Shown here: positions 53,920 through 64,000 of the stretch, one piece after another
Layout of the letters: each line of letters begins with the position of its first letter
How positions within the stretch are numbered: the stretch's first letter is position 1
Assembly (NCBI GenBank): GCA_958510825.1
Contig: OY294047.1
Coordinates: 4,154,001-4,218,000 of the forward strand
DNA from: Brachypterus glaber
Taxonomy: Eukaryota; Arthropoda; Insecta; Coleoptera; Kateretidae
Length of the DNA: 64,000 bases
Reading direction: 5' to 3'
Notes under the pieces: model-generated
Told to the model about the DNA's origin: nothing
Seen by the model: the letters and a program-made list of their open reading frames with translations, nothing else
The model's database searches: none
Position numbers and translations under genes: made by a program

Positions 53920-54985
53920 ATAAAGTTACTATGGTCTGTTTTTTCAAGCAAGATAGTAAATTAAAAATCGCACAGTAAATATTTTTTTTCACCACCAGCC
54001 TAAAAGCACATCTTTATTACTGTTCTTTTCATTGGTAGAAATATTATTTCTCTACCTATGACGTCAGAGGTTCTAAAAATAATGAAATTGCACCATGGTT
54101 AATAATGAATTTTTATTTAGCTGTTTTGGCATCTGACGTTTCACTTAATTATTAAATCACATTGCTATTTACAAGTGTCTTTAGGCACCAAATTTATTTA
54201 TTGCATGATAAATTCAAAAATATTAACTAAATTAGTACCTATAAAACATGTTTTACAAAAAACACTTCGAAAGGTGAAAATCATTGGTCCATCATATTCA
54301 ACCATAGATTATACAACCCATATATTACCATCATAGATTATACTAGAGGTACAACCCCCATATTATTGATTTTTGAGGCAATAGATTCTCCCTCACAGTT
54401 TTCGCCTGTCCCCTTATTTCTGGGGGAGTACCAGAATCATCGCTTTGCATTTCACTTTCCATTTTTATATATTTTATTACACTTAACACGGAAACACTTT
54501 AACTTAATAATTTCAGCAAATCACCAGAAAAATTCTGCCAGAAATGTCAAGTTATTCATTTGTTTTTTAATGGCCGCGAACGGCCAGCGTGATATTTTAA
54601 ATTTATAAGCTTTTTCATTAAATTTTAGTAAAATAAATAAAAGTCCAAATAAATACATAGCTAATTAATTGTAATGGTAGTGAAAAAAATACTATATTTT
54701 CCACGTGAGTGAAGATTTAACATTTTAGACCGCGTCTTGCGGGCTTCGCGCTATCGCGCTCATCCCGCAATTTGACGCAGGGCAAAAATGTTAAACTTCT
54801 CTCACTTGGTAAATAATATACTATTTTAGGAGGTTCGAATAGTATATGTTTGTGTATAGAATATAGTTATGTTTTATAAAATAAACTACGCAGTATATTC
54901 TCACATCCAATATTCAAATTTGTTTTGAATGTATTCACTGTGCGATTTTTAATTTACTATCAGACAACAGACCATAGTTTAACAC
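53920..54985. mobile_element. ~1.07-kb element with ~50-bp inverted ends, containing a GC-core hairpin
   Basis: The left end TTACTATGGTCTG, then GATAGTAAATTAAAAATCGC and ACAGT, is mirrored at 54937-54985. The interior includes a hairpin at about 54670-54830 (CGTGAGTGAAGATTTAACAT; core GCGGGCTTCGCGCTATCGCG). An 80-codon frame at 54366 has no family resemblance. Confidence 0.7.
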
Positions 54986-55204
54986 TTAATCTTAAAAGTA
55001 TTTATTAATATAACCTTGGTTAATTTTTAAAGAGTAACGTAAACTTAAGTTAATAAGGTCAATGATATAATTGAAAAATTGCATTTTTTGGGGGGTGGAA
55101 AAGTTAAACAAAAATTTTTGAAAAACATTAAAAAAAAATTAATTTCGTTTTTCAAAAAAGATCTTTTTTAAATGTATTTTTTTTATATTTATTATTTTTA
55201 ATTA

Positions 55205-55275
55205 TTTGCAATATACCATTTTTCGTGAATTATATGTAATGGAATGCATTACATATCTTCACGGATTGTTTGATA
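55205..55275 (-). repeat. Short dispersed repeat (GATATGTAATGC motif), copy 3
   Basis: On the minus strand CCGTGAAGATATGTAATGC, AATTCACGAAAAATGGTATA and TTGC match 1489-1560. Confidence 0.55.
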
Positions 55276-55791
55276 TTAAAGTGGTCAGGTATTCCTAAAA
55301 ATTTCCAAATATACCATTTACTTGGGGGTATTCAAAGAAATACGAAGAAATTGAAAGAAATTATACATAACTTCACGGTTTAAAATATGGTTTTAAATAT
55401 CAGTTATTCGAATTAAATGACACATCAACTTTTATAAATATTGATTTTACACAATTATAGAAAAAAATTGTTCAAATTATTTTCAATTTCAAACAAACTA
55501 TGAAATAGATTCAGTCAATTTAGACACGCATTATGGGTATTTTATTTGAATTAAAAGTGAATCCGTTATAAAAATATAATTTAATGGATTAAGTTTTTTT
55601 TAAATGAATATTGAAAATAAATGTGGTTTTATTATATAGCACGAGTAAATAAATAGAATTCTTATTATCTTTTTTGGCAAAAATAATAAAAATATATTTA
55701 AGGTAAACTTATATACAAAAAATAAAATATTAATTTTTAGAAATATATACCTAATCATTTTTATCTAATACTAATACCTACATTAAATTAA

Positions 55792-56493
55792 ATTACATCG
55801 GCACTTAGTGCTACTAAGAGTGCCGATGTATTGAAAATTCAAAATCTTTGACCACGTTTTTTTTTTTTCACATTTCTCGATGTTTTAGACCTTTCTGAGT
55901 CGAAATCAGTAAAAAAAATTTTTGCGTCCGTCTGTCTGTCTGTCTGTCTGGGTGTAAACTCTCTAACTCCATTTCTACATGAGATATCGAATTGCGGTTT
56001 TTTGCATATTGTTTCTTATCGTATTCCGAAGAGCTGATTAGATTTTGGGGGTAAACGATTGGGGGTAAGGGGGTAAAAATAGGGTAAAACTCCTATTTTT
56101 AGCGTTTTTTGTTTATAATTAAGGCAATTATTATTGTATTTGGTTAATTTAGCACTTATATAAAAGATAATATTAAATTGGTCAAAAAATGTTATAAACA
56201 ACATTTTCTTAAAACGCATTGTTTTCGAGATATTGGCGTTTAAAGCAGTAAAAGGTTTTTTTAGCATATCTCACATAATTATAACCCGATTTCAAAAAAT
56301 TATATTTTAAATAAAAGCTCTTTTTAAGCCCTATAAAAAATGTTATATACAGTTTTTTTTGCTAGAATATAATGTTTTAAGGACACAAAATTTAAAATCA
56401 AACAAAACACCTAGTTTGAAATTTGCAAACTAGATGACTCTAGTGTACAATAGTGCCGATGTTTTGACAGGGTGCTTGCAACGTTTCATCTAG
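55792..56493 (+). mobile_element. ~700-bp CATCGGCAC-hairpin element, copy 2
   Basis: Full-length match to 31311-32014, including the end hairpin, (GTCT)n run and CTAGTTTG..CAAACTAG dyad. Confidence 0.87.
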
Positions 56494-57040
56494 TTTATTT
56501 TAAAACCATTATTTATCACATCTTCAATTAAGTCATTGTGTTCATCTAAAGATTGTAATTATCCAAAGGAACGGTTAATAAATAAACAATAAAAAAATAA
56601 TTTATCTAGAAAAAGAGAACTTAGATTATTAATAGTTAAAAATAAACTGTATTTTTTAACGAAATTTAACTATATTATTATTTTAATTTCATTTAATTTC
56701 ATGACGAATGCACAACAGATGACAGAAAGATTATATTTTGTTTATTCAATTAAATATAATGTAACAATAACAGATATAAACATAAAGAATGATATAATTA
56801 AACAAATTGTTCTGGTTATTAATTTTACTTTAAAAATAAATTTATTTTGGTGTATTCTTCCAATTTAGACAGGCGGATGTGTATGATTATTAAAAAACTA
56901 AAATCTCACTTCCGGCTTTGATTTCACCATTAACCTTTTCATTTCACGTTGATACGTTTTTAAATATAAATGACAACGATCATTGTTAGACAATATAGTC
57001 GTAACAGTAATTTATTATAATATAATGATTTGCTTGTTTA
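56494..57040. other. No recognisable feature
   Basis: AT-rich DNA. Confidence 0.5.
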
Positions 57041-57452
57041 ATGGAGATCTCTACAACTAGAATTATGAAACAAAAGACTTCTACCCTATCTCTATCTCAT
57101 TTGTGCTACACTTTCCAGCCAACCAAATAAATACTGTATTTGTTTTTCATACAACAAATACAGTATTTATTTGGTTGGCCGGAAAGTGTAGCACTGAGTG
57201 GTACGAACGAACATAGCTAATGTGAATCTGTAGAATAAGATAATTCTACTAAAATTTAGATGGCGCCAGTAATTTCTTTAATAAAAATTAAATTGTTACA
57301 CTTTTCGCTCGTCCAAGTAAATATTGTATTTGTTCAACAAAGAACAAATACAGAATTTGTTTGGTTGGGTGGAAGTGGGAGTGTATGTATGTCTTCTATC
57401 CTTTTTGGGTAGAACTTTTGTCCCTGTCTAATCTAACGGGAGAAATCGCCAT
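57041..57452 (-). mobile_element. Double-hairpin MITE family, copy 6 (412 bp)
   Basis: Full length, reverse orientation; all four arms intact (ATGGAGATCTCTACAACTAG to GAAATCGCCAT). Confidence 0.93.
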
Positions 57453-58374
57453 TTATCTTTAATGTCATATTTTAAGAACTAACCAAATCAACAAACAAAA
57501 TCATATAGGCAAGTTCACTTTTGACGTAAATCTTTTCTCTGCGCATTTTATCCCTTATAATTTAATTAAATAGGTGGGTGGGACATTTGGGGGTACCAAA
57601 CATATAATTTTTCAATTAAAAATGTTTTGGATTTTTTACAAAACTTTTTGCTAATGTATACAAGAGTTTTAAAATTAGATTTAACATAAAACTCTTTATT
57701 TTTACCATTTTAGTGGTTTCTGTAATGCAAAACGGCTTGCTTTTCTGTTTATTTGCATAATCCTGATCACAAACATCAAACATTCAATTGTAAAATCAGT
57801 TTAAATATGTAGAACGGTTTCGAAGTATTAATATTTTCTTGACAAACACATCTTAACATAAAATAGTCAGGCTGGGACTCAACGCCGTTAAACGAATTAT
57901 AAAAACTAGACTTATACCCCTGTAGTCACAATAAAAATTGCTCTTGTTAGGTGCCAAAGATTTTATATAGTAATTCCCTTATGTATAGGCAATGTTTTAA
58001 TAAAACAGATCGTTTTAACTAAAACTATAACTATAATAATTATTGTTTCCTGATATTAATTAACTTTAATTTTTAGGTTTAAAATCTTTGTTAATAGAGG
58101 TTTTAAGGATATTTTTGTTTAAAACTTAGCTTTGACGGCATTTTAAAAATAAATCATGGCTTATTATTTTAAAATTTTTGTCACTAGGAGACTTTCTAAA
58201 TAATGGCCCCATATAAACTAACACAATGTAAATTATTCATTTACGTAATTCTAAAATTAGTCACACTCAGGTAATTTGTTTAATTGGTTCTCCCACTGCA
58301 TCGGTGTATATCATCCGAAAAATGTATATAATTATTTTATAGTTTAAAAGTGTAAAAATAGTTATTTATATACC
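57453..58374. other. No recognisable feature
   Basis: AT-rich DNA without coding signals. Confidence 0.5.
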
Positions 58375-58490
58375 AAGGGACTAAACTGGCTGTTTTAGCC
58401 CCGCTGCATTAGTGTTTCCTGAGCGAGCGTACCGAGCGAGGGAAACAGAAATGCAAGGGACTAAAACAGCCAAGTTTAGTCCTGAGGTAT
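58375..58490. repeat. Foldback hairpin with GC-rich core
   Basis: AGGGACTAAACTGGCTGTTT is mirrored by AAACAGCCAAGTTTAGTCCT; inner arms GCATTAGTGTTTCC / GGGAAACAGAAATGC; core TGAGCGAGCGTACCGAGCGA. A single arm word GGCAAGTTTAGTCCCG recurs at 58882. Confidence 0.85.
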
Positions 58491-59336
58491 ATACACTATT
58501 TTTCGCAGGACCAAACGTAATTTAGGTAGGTAGATAAAATTAAAATTAAAAACCACGCGTCTAAAATCGGTTGTTTTATTTTCGTATTTTGCGTAAATTG
58601 CGAAAAGTCTCATGGCTATCGCGATTTCAATTGTTTTTTAATATGGTTGACACAAACGTCAAAAAAATGGACGAAGATGATAAATTTTAAGTTATGTATA
58701 AATTGTTATAACAATGTTATTTTTAACGGTTTTCTTTGTTAAAATCAAATAAATTGGTTTGAATCGCTAATTTATTACAAAACACCACCAAACCTAATTT
58801 TTGAACCAGCAAAGCACATAGTAAGCATAATATTTTAATATTATTAAGGTTGCCGTGATTCTTATTCCCTAGGGAGAAAAACGGCAAGTTTAGTCCCGAA
58901 AATGAAAGCGTAAAATTAGGTTTTAGTCTTGGTCGTGCAAAAAAAATAATTAAGCACATTATTTTAAGTATTATTTAACTTAAAAAACTCTAACTAATAT
59001 AAACTATAACGAAAACTCTTTCCAGATGACTATTTTCAAATCGCTATATCTTAAAAAATTTTAGTCCTAGAAAAAAAAATATTTCTTTGTAAATTTAAAA
59101 TGCTCTTTATTGGTGAAAATGTTTGCTTTACGATTAATAATAAGCCATTTATTCTTAAATTAGTTTACAAAAATACACCCTATCAGGTGATGCAAACTTT
59201 AAAGGTCCTGAATCGTTTGGGAAAAGATTTTTTTAAATCGGATATTTCATTCAAAAGTTATGGTTTACGTCTAAACAAGCAGACGTACAGACAGACCTAC
59301 CCATTTTTTCATGATTCTAATTCTAAACTTGATGAA
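58491..59336. other. No gene recognised; transposon-like stretch near 59200-59310
   Basis: AAGCAGACGTACAGACAGACC-type phrases precede the next element. The 93-codon frame starting at 59100 crosses into that element and is not a gene. Confidence 0.45.
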
Positions 59337-59834
59337 ACGTTGCAAGCACCCTGTCAAAACATCGGCACTATTGTACACTAGAGCCATCTAGTTTGCAAAT
59401 TTAAAACTAGGTGTTTTGTTTGATTTTAAATTCATAACATTTTTTATAGGGCTTAAAAAGAGCTTTTATTTAAAATATAATTTTTTGAAATCGGATTATA
59501 ACTATGTGATATGCTAAAAAAACCTTTTACTGCTTTAAACGCCAATATCTCGAAAACATTTTTTGACCAATTTAAAATTATCTTTTATATAAGTATTAAA
59601 TTAATCAAATACAATAATAATTGCCTTAATTATAAACAAAAAACGCTAAAAATAGGAGTTTTACCCTATTTTCACCCCCTTACCCCCAATCGTTTACCCC
59701 CAAAAATTTTTTTTTACTGATTTCGACTCTGAAGAATGGTCTAAAACGTCGAGAAATGTGAAAAACACGTGGTCAAAGATTTTGACTTCTCGGCGAATAC
59801 ATCGGCACTCTTAGTAGCACTAAGTGCCAATGTA
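59337..59834 (-). mobile_element. CATCGGCAC-hairpin element, copy 3 (internally deleted)
   Basis: Reverse complement of 31311-32014 with both ends kept but about 200 bp missing, including the (GACA)n run. Confidence 0.85.
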
Positions 59835-60540
59835 AAATGCAAATAAAAAAAACTTATTCTATTTAGGCAAACTATTTTTTAATTTCTGTATATGGAGGCA
59901 ACGTAAAATTACTTAAACAGTGGTGTTTAGAAGCCATATTAAACTAAGTATCTACATTTTTAAATAATAAAAGCCTATTAATTATATTGAGCTTTACGTC
60001 GTTACATATTGCAGTTATCAGAATCAATAGTGAGAGATTAAATTTTTTTCTATAGCTTAAAAGTAGTTTTTATACGATACAGATTAAATTAAAGTCATCA
60101 ATTATATTTAAATAACATTAATATACATTGATTTAGGGTTATCTAGAGTCTGTTATTCGCAACTGTATATTTAATACATACAATACATGTATTAATAAAG
60201 TTTGGGAAGTTCGTGATTTCTTGTCCCACTGTGTTCACGCCTGGACCTGACCTGTAATGAAAAATAGAGACCAGTAAACTAATTATTACTGGTCTGCATT
60301 ATAAATCATTAATTTCCGCTAGATGGCGCCACCGATTAAAATATCAAAATGGCTGAACTGCTGTTGTCATGATAATCATCAAAGTACTTTCATACTTTCA
60401 TAAACACGAATATAATCCAATGCATTTCATTTAAAAAACTTACAGTTTTAGTCAATGTTTTTTACTTTTGAGACTGAAAACGATAATAAATGTTATAAAC
60501 GATGCCTTGTGAGCTATCAACAAATGCCTTTTATGGTTGT
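59835..60540. other. No gene; one short hairpin
   Basis: AGACCAGTAAACTAATTATT then ACTGGTCT (about 60269-60296) is a short stem. CTAGATGGCGCCACC at 60320 resembles a word in the double-hairpin MITE spacer. Confidence 0.45.
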
Positions 60541-61494
60541 TTAAATACCGGACACCTAAAAAATTGACATTTTTTAAATTCAAATATTTCGAAAACTAAT
60601 TAATGGATTTGACTAATTCCTTTTAAGTTTTAAAGCTTAAACATTCTCTACTTTTGTTTGTTTTAAGAATGATTAAAAAATTTTCTTTCGTAGTAACAGC
60701 AACAAATAATGCAGAACTATGTTTCTTACCCTATCTTCTAGGAATTGCATGGTACGCCACTGCAACTGTTTATCAAATTATTAAAGTTTTTCTTATTGTC
60801 GCTGTTTTAATAAATATTTTCTTTTTTATTTTTTTACTTTTTTCCTTCTGGTTTAGGAGATATCAGGATTTTCCTGAAAATTGTCATGTCTTTTACTGTC
60901 TTTTACTTCTTTTTCTACAGTTTCCTCATCCCGGGGCAACTTTTTATTGCCGTCTGATGGAAGCTTAACGGTGATTTCGCAGAACTGCTGCCTACTTTTT
61001 CTTCTACTCAAGTTTTTCAAACCCAATTTATGTTTTTAATAAACTTGATTAGAAGAAAAACGTAACTCGGTTAAGCTTCAAATTTAAAGCACAGCATCAA
61101 TCAAATTCATTTAGTACTTTTTAAGTTAACTGAAAAAATGACAACTTCCAGGAAAATCCTGATATCTCCTAAACCAGGAGTAAAAATGTAAAAAAATAAA
61201 ACAGAAAATATTCATTAAAACTGCGGCAATAAGAAAGACTTTAATAATTTGATAAACAGTTGCAGTGGCGTACCATGCAAGTCCTAGAAGATGGGGTAAG
61301 AAACATAGTTGTACATTATTTGTTGCTGTTAATACGAAAAAAAAATTTTATCATTCTTAAAACAGAAAAAAGTAGAGAATGTTTAAGCTTCAAAACAAAA
61401 AAAGAATCAGTCAAATCCATTAATTAGTTTTCGAAATATTTGAATTTAAAAAATGTCAATTTTTTAGTTGTCCGGAATTTAATGTGCGGCAGGG
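60541..61494. mobile_element. Foldback Tc1/mariner-like element, copy 2 (left terminus lost)
   Basis: Same arms and centre as 47953-49002, with the unique centre in reverse orientation. The left end begins at CCGGACACCTAAAAAATTG, without CACTGCCG. The right end is mutated (GTGCGGCAGGG). Confidence 0.85.
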
Positions 61495-62110
61495 TATTAT
61501 AACAAGACCCATTACAACAGTACTCTGATTTTTTTTACCATACTAGGTACATTCATGAATGTTGTTAAACATATGCGTTTTACATAACATTAGAATTAGT
61601 TCGAGTAGACGTATTACAATACAATTCTCATAATAAATCTCATGCGGTTGACAAATGACAATTAGAATTATACCAACTATACTTATTAAAAAACCCTAAC
61701 TATGGGCGAAGTGAAGTGTGATAAATACGATGCGACCCTTTAGAATACCAACAATAACTTAATAGACGTACTCTTGGCTCTAATTTTACACGCTATTACT
61801 ACGAATACATATTATAAACACATTAATTTTGATGTTTAGTGTCTCTTCTTACAGAGTTAAACTAATAAATTAAATGGGGTTAACCACAATAAGTTGACAA
61901 TTAAACAACGATTCTTATTACATCAGAAACTCGTTGTATTAATAACAACTTCAAAACGCAGCTGTTTTTTTATTTCTTTTTTTGGTATGCAAAATTAATT
62001 AAATGTTTTTATTTGTGAGATCTGTAATGACAGTTTGAACCCCTAACCTTATCGTACGGATTGCAACCAAAGCTAGCAATCGATTGTCAACTTTTTAATG
62101 TGTCAATGGA
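61495..62110. other. No recognisable feature
   Basis: AT-rich DNA. Confidence 0.5.
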
Positions 62111-62370
62111 CATTAGATCATATATACATAGATATGGCATTAATGTTGATTTGTTTTATGTAGAACATATACAAAGCTCTTTGTAAACAAACCAGTATAG
62201 CGGTGAGGTTGCGAGGAGGTGAAGTAAAGCATATTTGTTAACAAACCACTATAGCGGTGGGTGGTGACCAGAAGGGGGAAGGTGAAATTTACCTGCATGT
62301 CGCAATGTAAACATTTCGGTTTGGCGTGAACTCAAGGTGCATCTATGCATATATGATCTAATCATATCAT
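62111..62370. repeat. Inverted repeat ends enclosing a short tandem duplication
   Basis: ATTAGATCATATATACATAG is mirrored by CTATGCATATATGATCTAAT. Inside, AACAAACCAGTATAGCGGTG and AACAAACCACTATAGCGGTG are about 58 bp apart. Confidence 0.65.
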
Positions 62371-62574
62371 ATCATCAGCAGTCCAATACGTTAGGCAACA
62401 TAAATTTGGGTCTTTGATACCAACTCAAAAAGAAAATTCCCCAAAAATATTATATTTGGATTTTATCACAGTGCAACAAAAAAAGTGCATGATACTCAAA
62501 ATTATTAAAGAATACATAAAACAGCTTATTAAACATACAAAATCTTCACACACATACAATAGGGTATTATCAAT

Positions 62575-62785
62575 GACTTGGCGCCCTTCCAAAATTCCAA
62601 AACAAGAAAAAAAACACCCTGAGAAAAAAAGCTTTGTCCCTGAGCGTTTCTACAGAATTTGGCGCCCACCTTGGTGCCCCTACAAAACGAAAAAAAAAAA
62701 AAACAACAAAGCTTGAAGAAAGAAAAGCTTTGTCTCTGAGCGTTTCTACACAATTTGGCGCCCCTACCCAAACAAAAAAACACCA
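62575..62785 (+). repeat. ~105-bp tandem duplication with TTTGGCGCCC
   Basis: GCTTTGTCCCTGAGCGTTTC, TACAGAATTTGGCGCCC and the second GCTTTGTCTCTGAGCGTTTC, TACACAATTTGGCGCCCC; a partial unit precedes them. Frames across it are repeat artefacts. Confidence 0.8.
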
Positions 62786-63966
62786 GCCATTATTTTAATT
62801 TTTAAATTTTTTACTTAAAATAACAAAAAAATATGACAAATAATGATTCTTGTCTTGTCTTATCTGCTCGCCTGGTATGAAAGTTGTCTTAAGTTCTGTT
62901 TCGTTTTATTATTGATTTATTTAGTTTGGAATGTTACATATACCTATTAAAAAAAAAACTAATTAATAAGATTAAAATAAAATAAAAAACGTACGCTTGG
63001 TCTTGTGTAAGTTGTTTCTGTGACAACTCCCTAAACTTATTTAAATAAAAATAAATAATTACCCTTAATTAAATAAAAGAAATAAACTTTAAAATGCACT
63101 GATATCAAATAAAGATAATATTCGTAAATTTAGTGTTATTACTTTCTCGAAACGTAATCTACACCATCTAAAGTTAACAATTTAATATTAAAAAAAATAT
63201 AAAAGCTCTTTATACAATTTCCTGCAGACAATAGCGAATGAAACAAAGCAGTCTACATTAAACTACGTCATCAGGTTTTATTTTAGTAAAAATAACACGT
63301 TAAAGCGTGAAAAGTGACCTGTGGTTGGATATTATAATTTAGCTTAAAAAGCTCTGCATTGCAGCAATAATACAACTTGAATGGCGGGCCGGTAATAACA
63401 GGAAATACACGGAAAGATATAAATATAAACTATTCTGGCCAATTTATAATAAGCTGTGCCTTAAGCCACGCAAATCTCCCAAACAATTAATGGATTGTAT
63501 TGTTTTTTTTGTCAGTAGAACTAATTTTTAACTTTTAATTACTACGATTATGTACTGTATTGATAATCAATTAACCATGTAAATAAGAGATATACATTAT
63601 TAGCAAATCTGAGATAACCTTTTTATAGGGTATTTTTTTTCCTTTGATACCGAAACCACCTTAATATTTATTGCAATATTTAGGTTTATTAATAATTGCA
63701 TATCGCATTAAATATATTTGGGTGTGCCCAAGTTAATTTTCTCTCAACGAGTAAACCTAGAAATTTTAATTTAATTAAAATAATGTCAAATATTTAAACT
63801 GTCATTTAAATTTTACAGCGTTAAAAAGAGGATGAGTTAAATTGTATACTGAAGTTGAAAAAACAAATGAGAAAACACATATTGTGACATATTTTACAAT
63901 TATATAATTTGTATATAAATTTGATCTACAGAATTAATTTTAAATAAATAGGCAATAGTTAGTAGC
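62786..63966. other. No recognisable feature
   Basis: AT-rich DNA without exons or terminal repeats that I can see. Confidence 0.5.
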
Positions 63967-64000
63967 TTAAGGTCGATTCAGGCATAATTATCACTAACTA
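63967..64000 (+). mobile_element. Left end of the GTCGATTCAGGCATAAT element, cut by the window edge
   Basis: TTAAGGTCGATTCAGGCATA then ATTATCACTAACT is identical to the ends of 3304-3896. Confidence 0.7.

Noticed and set aside
59100..59381. 93-codon ORF.
   Set aside because: It crosses the boundary into a CATCGGCAC-family element and has no resemblance to known proteins.
47953..61494. The unique centre of the foldback Tc1-like elements is in opposite orientation in the two copies, suggesting flip-flop recombination between arms.
   Set aside because: The arms are symmetrical, so an ordinary insertion in reverse orientation gives the same picture.
1..64000. CRISPR arrays, operons, ribosome binding sites, rRNA genes.
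   Set aside because: None seen. Intron structure, base composition and transposon content show eukaryotic nuclear DNA.

Overview
The window is nuclear DNA of an insect, or at least an arthropod. It is strongly AT-rich and intron-containing, has no bacterial gene organisation, and is packed with short inverted-repeat transposons. No long open reading frame exists: host coding sequence is split into short exons, which I found by pairing splice sites with protein-family resemblance. The host protein families recognised (BarH homeobox, NRF-1/Ewg) fit an insect; I cannot name the species.

Two host genes are supported, both on the minus strand. The first (8504-18540, probable promoter near 21.2-21.3 kb) is an intron-rich gene of the NRF-1 / erect-wing / P3A2 transcription-factor family. 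Seven coding exons join in phase to about 460 codons. Its DNA-binding domain is clearly recognisable but diverged, so it looks like a paralog rather than the conserved single-copy gene. One intron lacks a GT donor (it has GA), and another begins at the edge of a MITE. The second (40738-41179) is the last coding exon of a BarH homeobox gene: end of the homeodomain, Bar-type tail and stop. The homeodomain exon is not in the window, so the last intron is at least 22.8 kb and spans the right third of the window.

Everything else is mobile or repetitive DNA. The most frequent family is a roughly 410-bp MITE present six times (2873, 12900, 39349, 44330, 49855, 57041), built of two consecutive hairpins whose four arms share one motif. 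Other families: a ~700-bp element with a CATCGGCAC hairpin (31.3, 55.8, 59.3 kb; remnants at 22.2 and 28.1 kb); a foldback Tc1/mariner-like element with TA duplications (48.0, 60.5 kb); TIR elements of 475-515 bp (23.1, 46.6 kb); an element carrying a tyrosine-recombinase-like mini-ORF and a lox-like dyad (14.9, 33.6 kb); and CCCC-rich tandem elements (24.0, 26.2, 35.0 kb). There are also a TIR element with a decayed transposase zinc tail (43.3 kb), a possible SINE, two tRNA-Ala-like sequences, several minisatellites and many single foldbacks, some nested in others.

Layout: 0-8 kb TE-rich intergenic; 8.0-21.3 kb NRF-1-like gene with TE-filled introns; 21.3-40.2 kb TE and tandem repeats; 40.2-41.2 kb end of BarH; 41.2-64 kb BarH intron or upstream DNA, again TE-rich. 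Members of one small MITE family lie about 175 and 215 bp beyond the stop codons of the two host genes.
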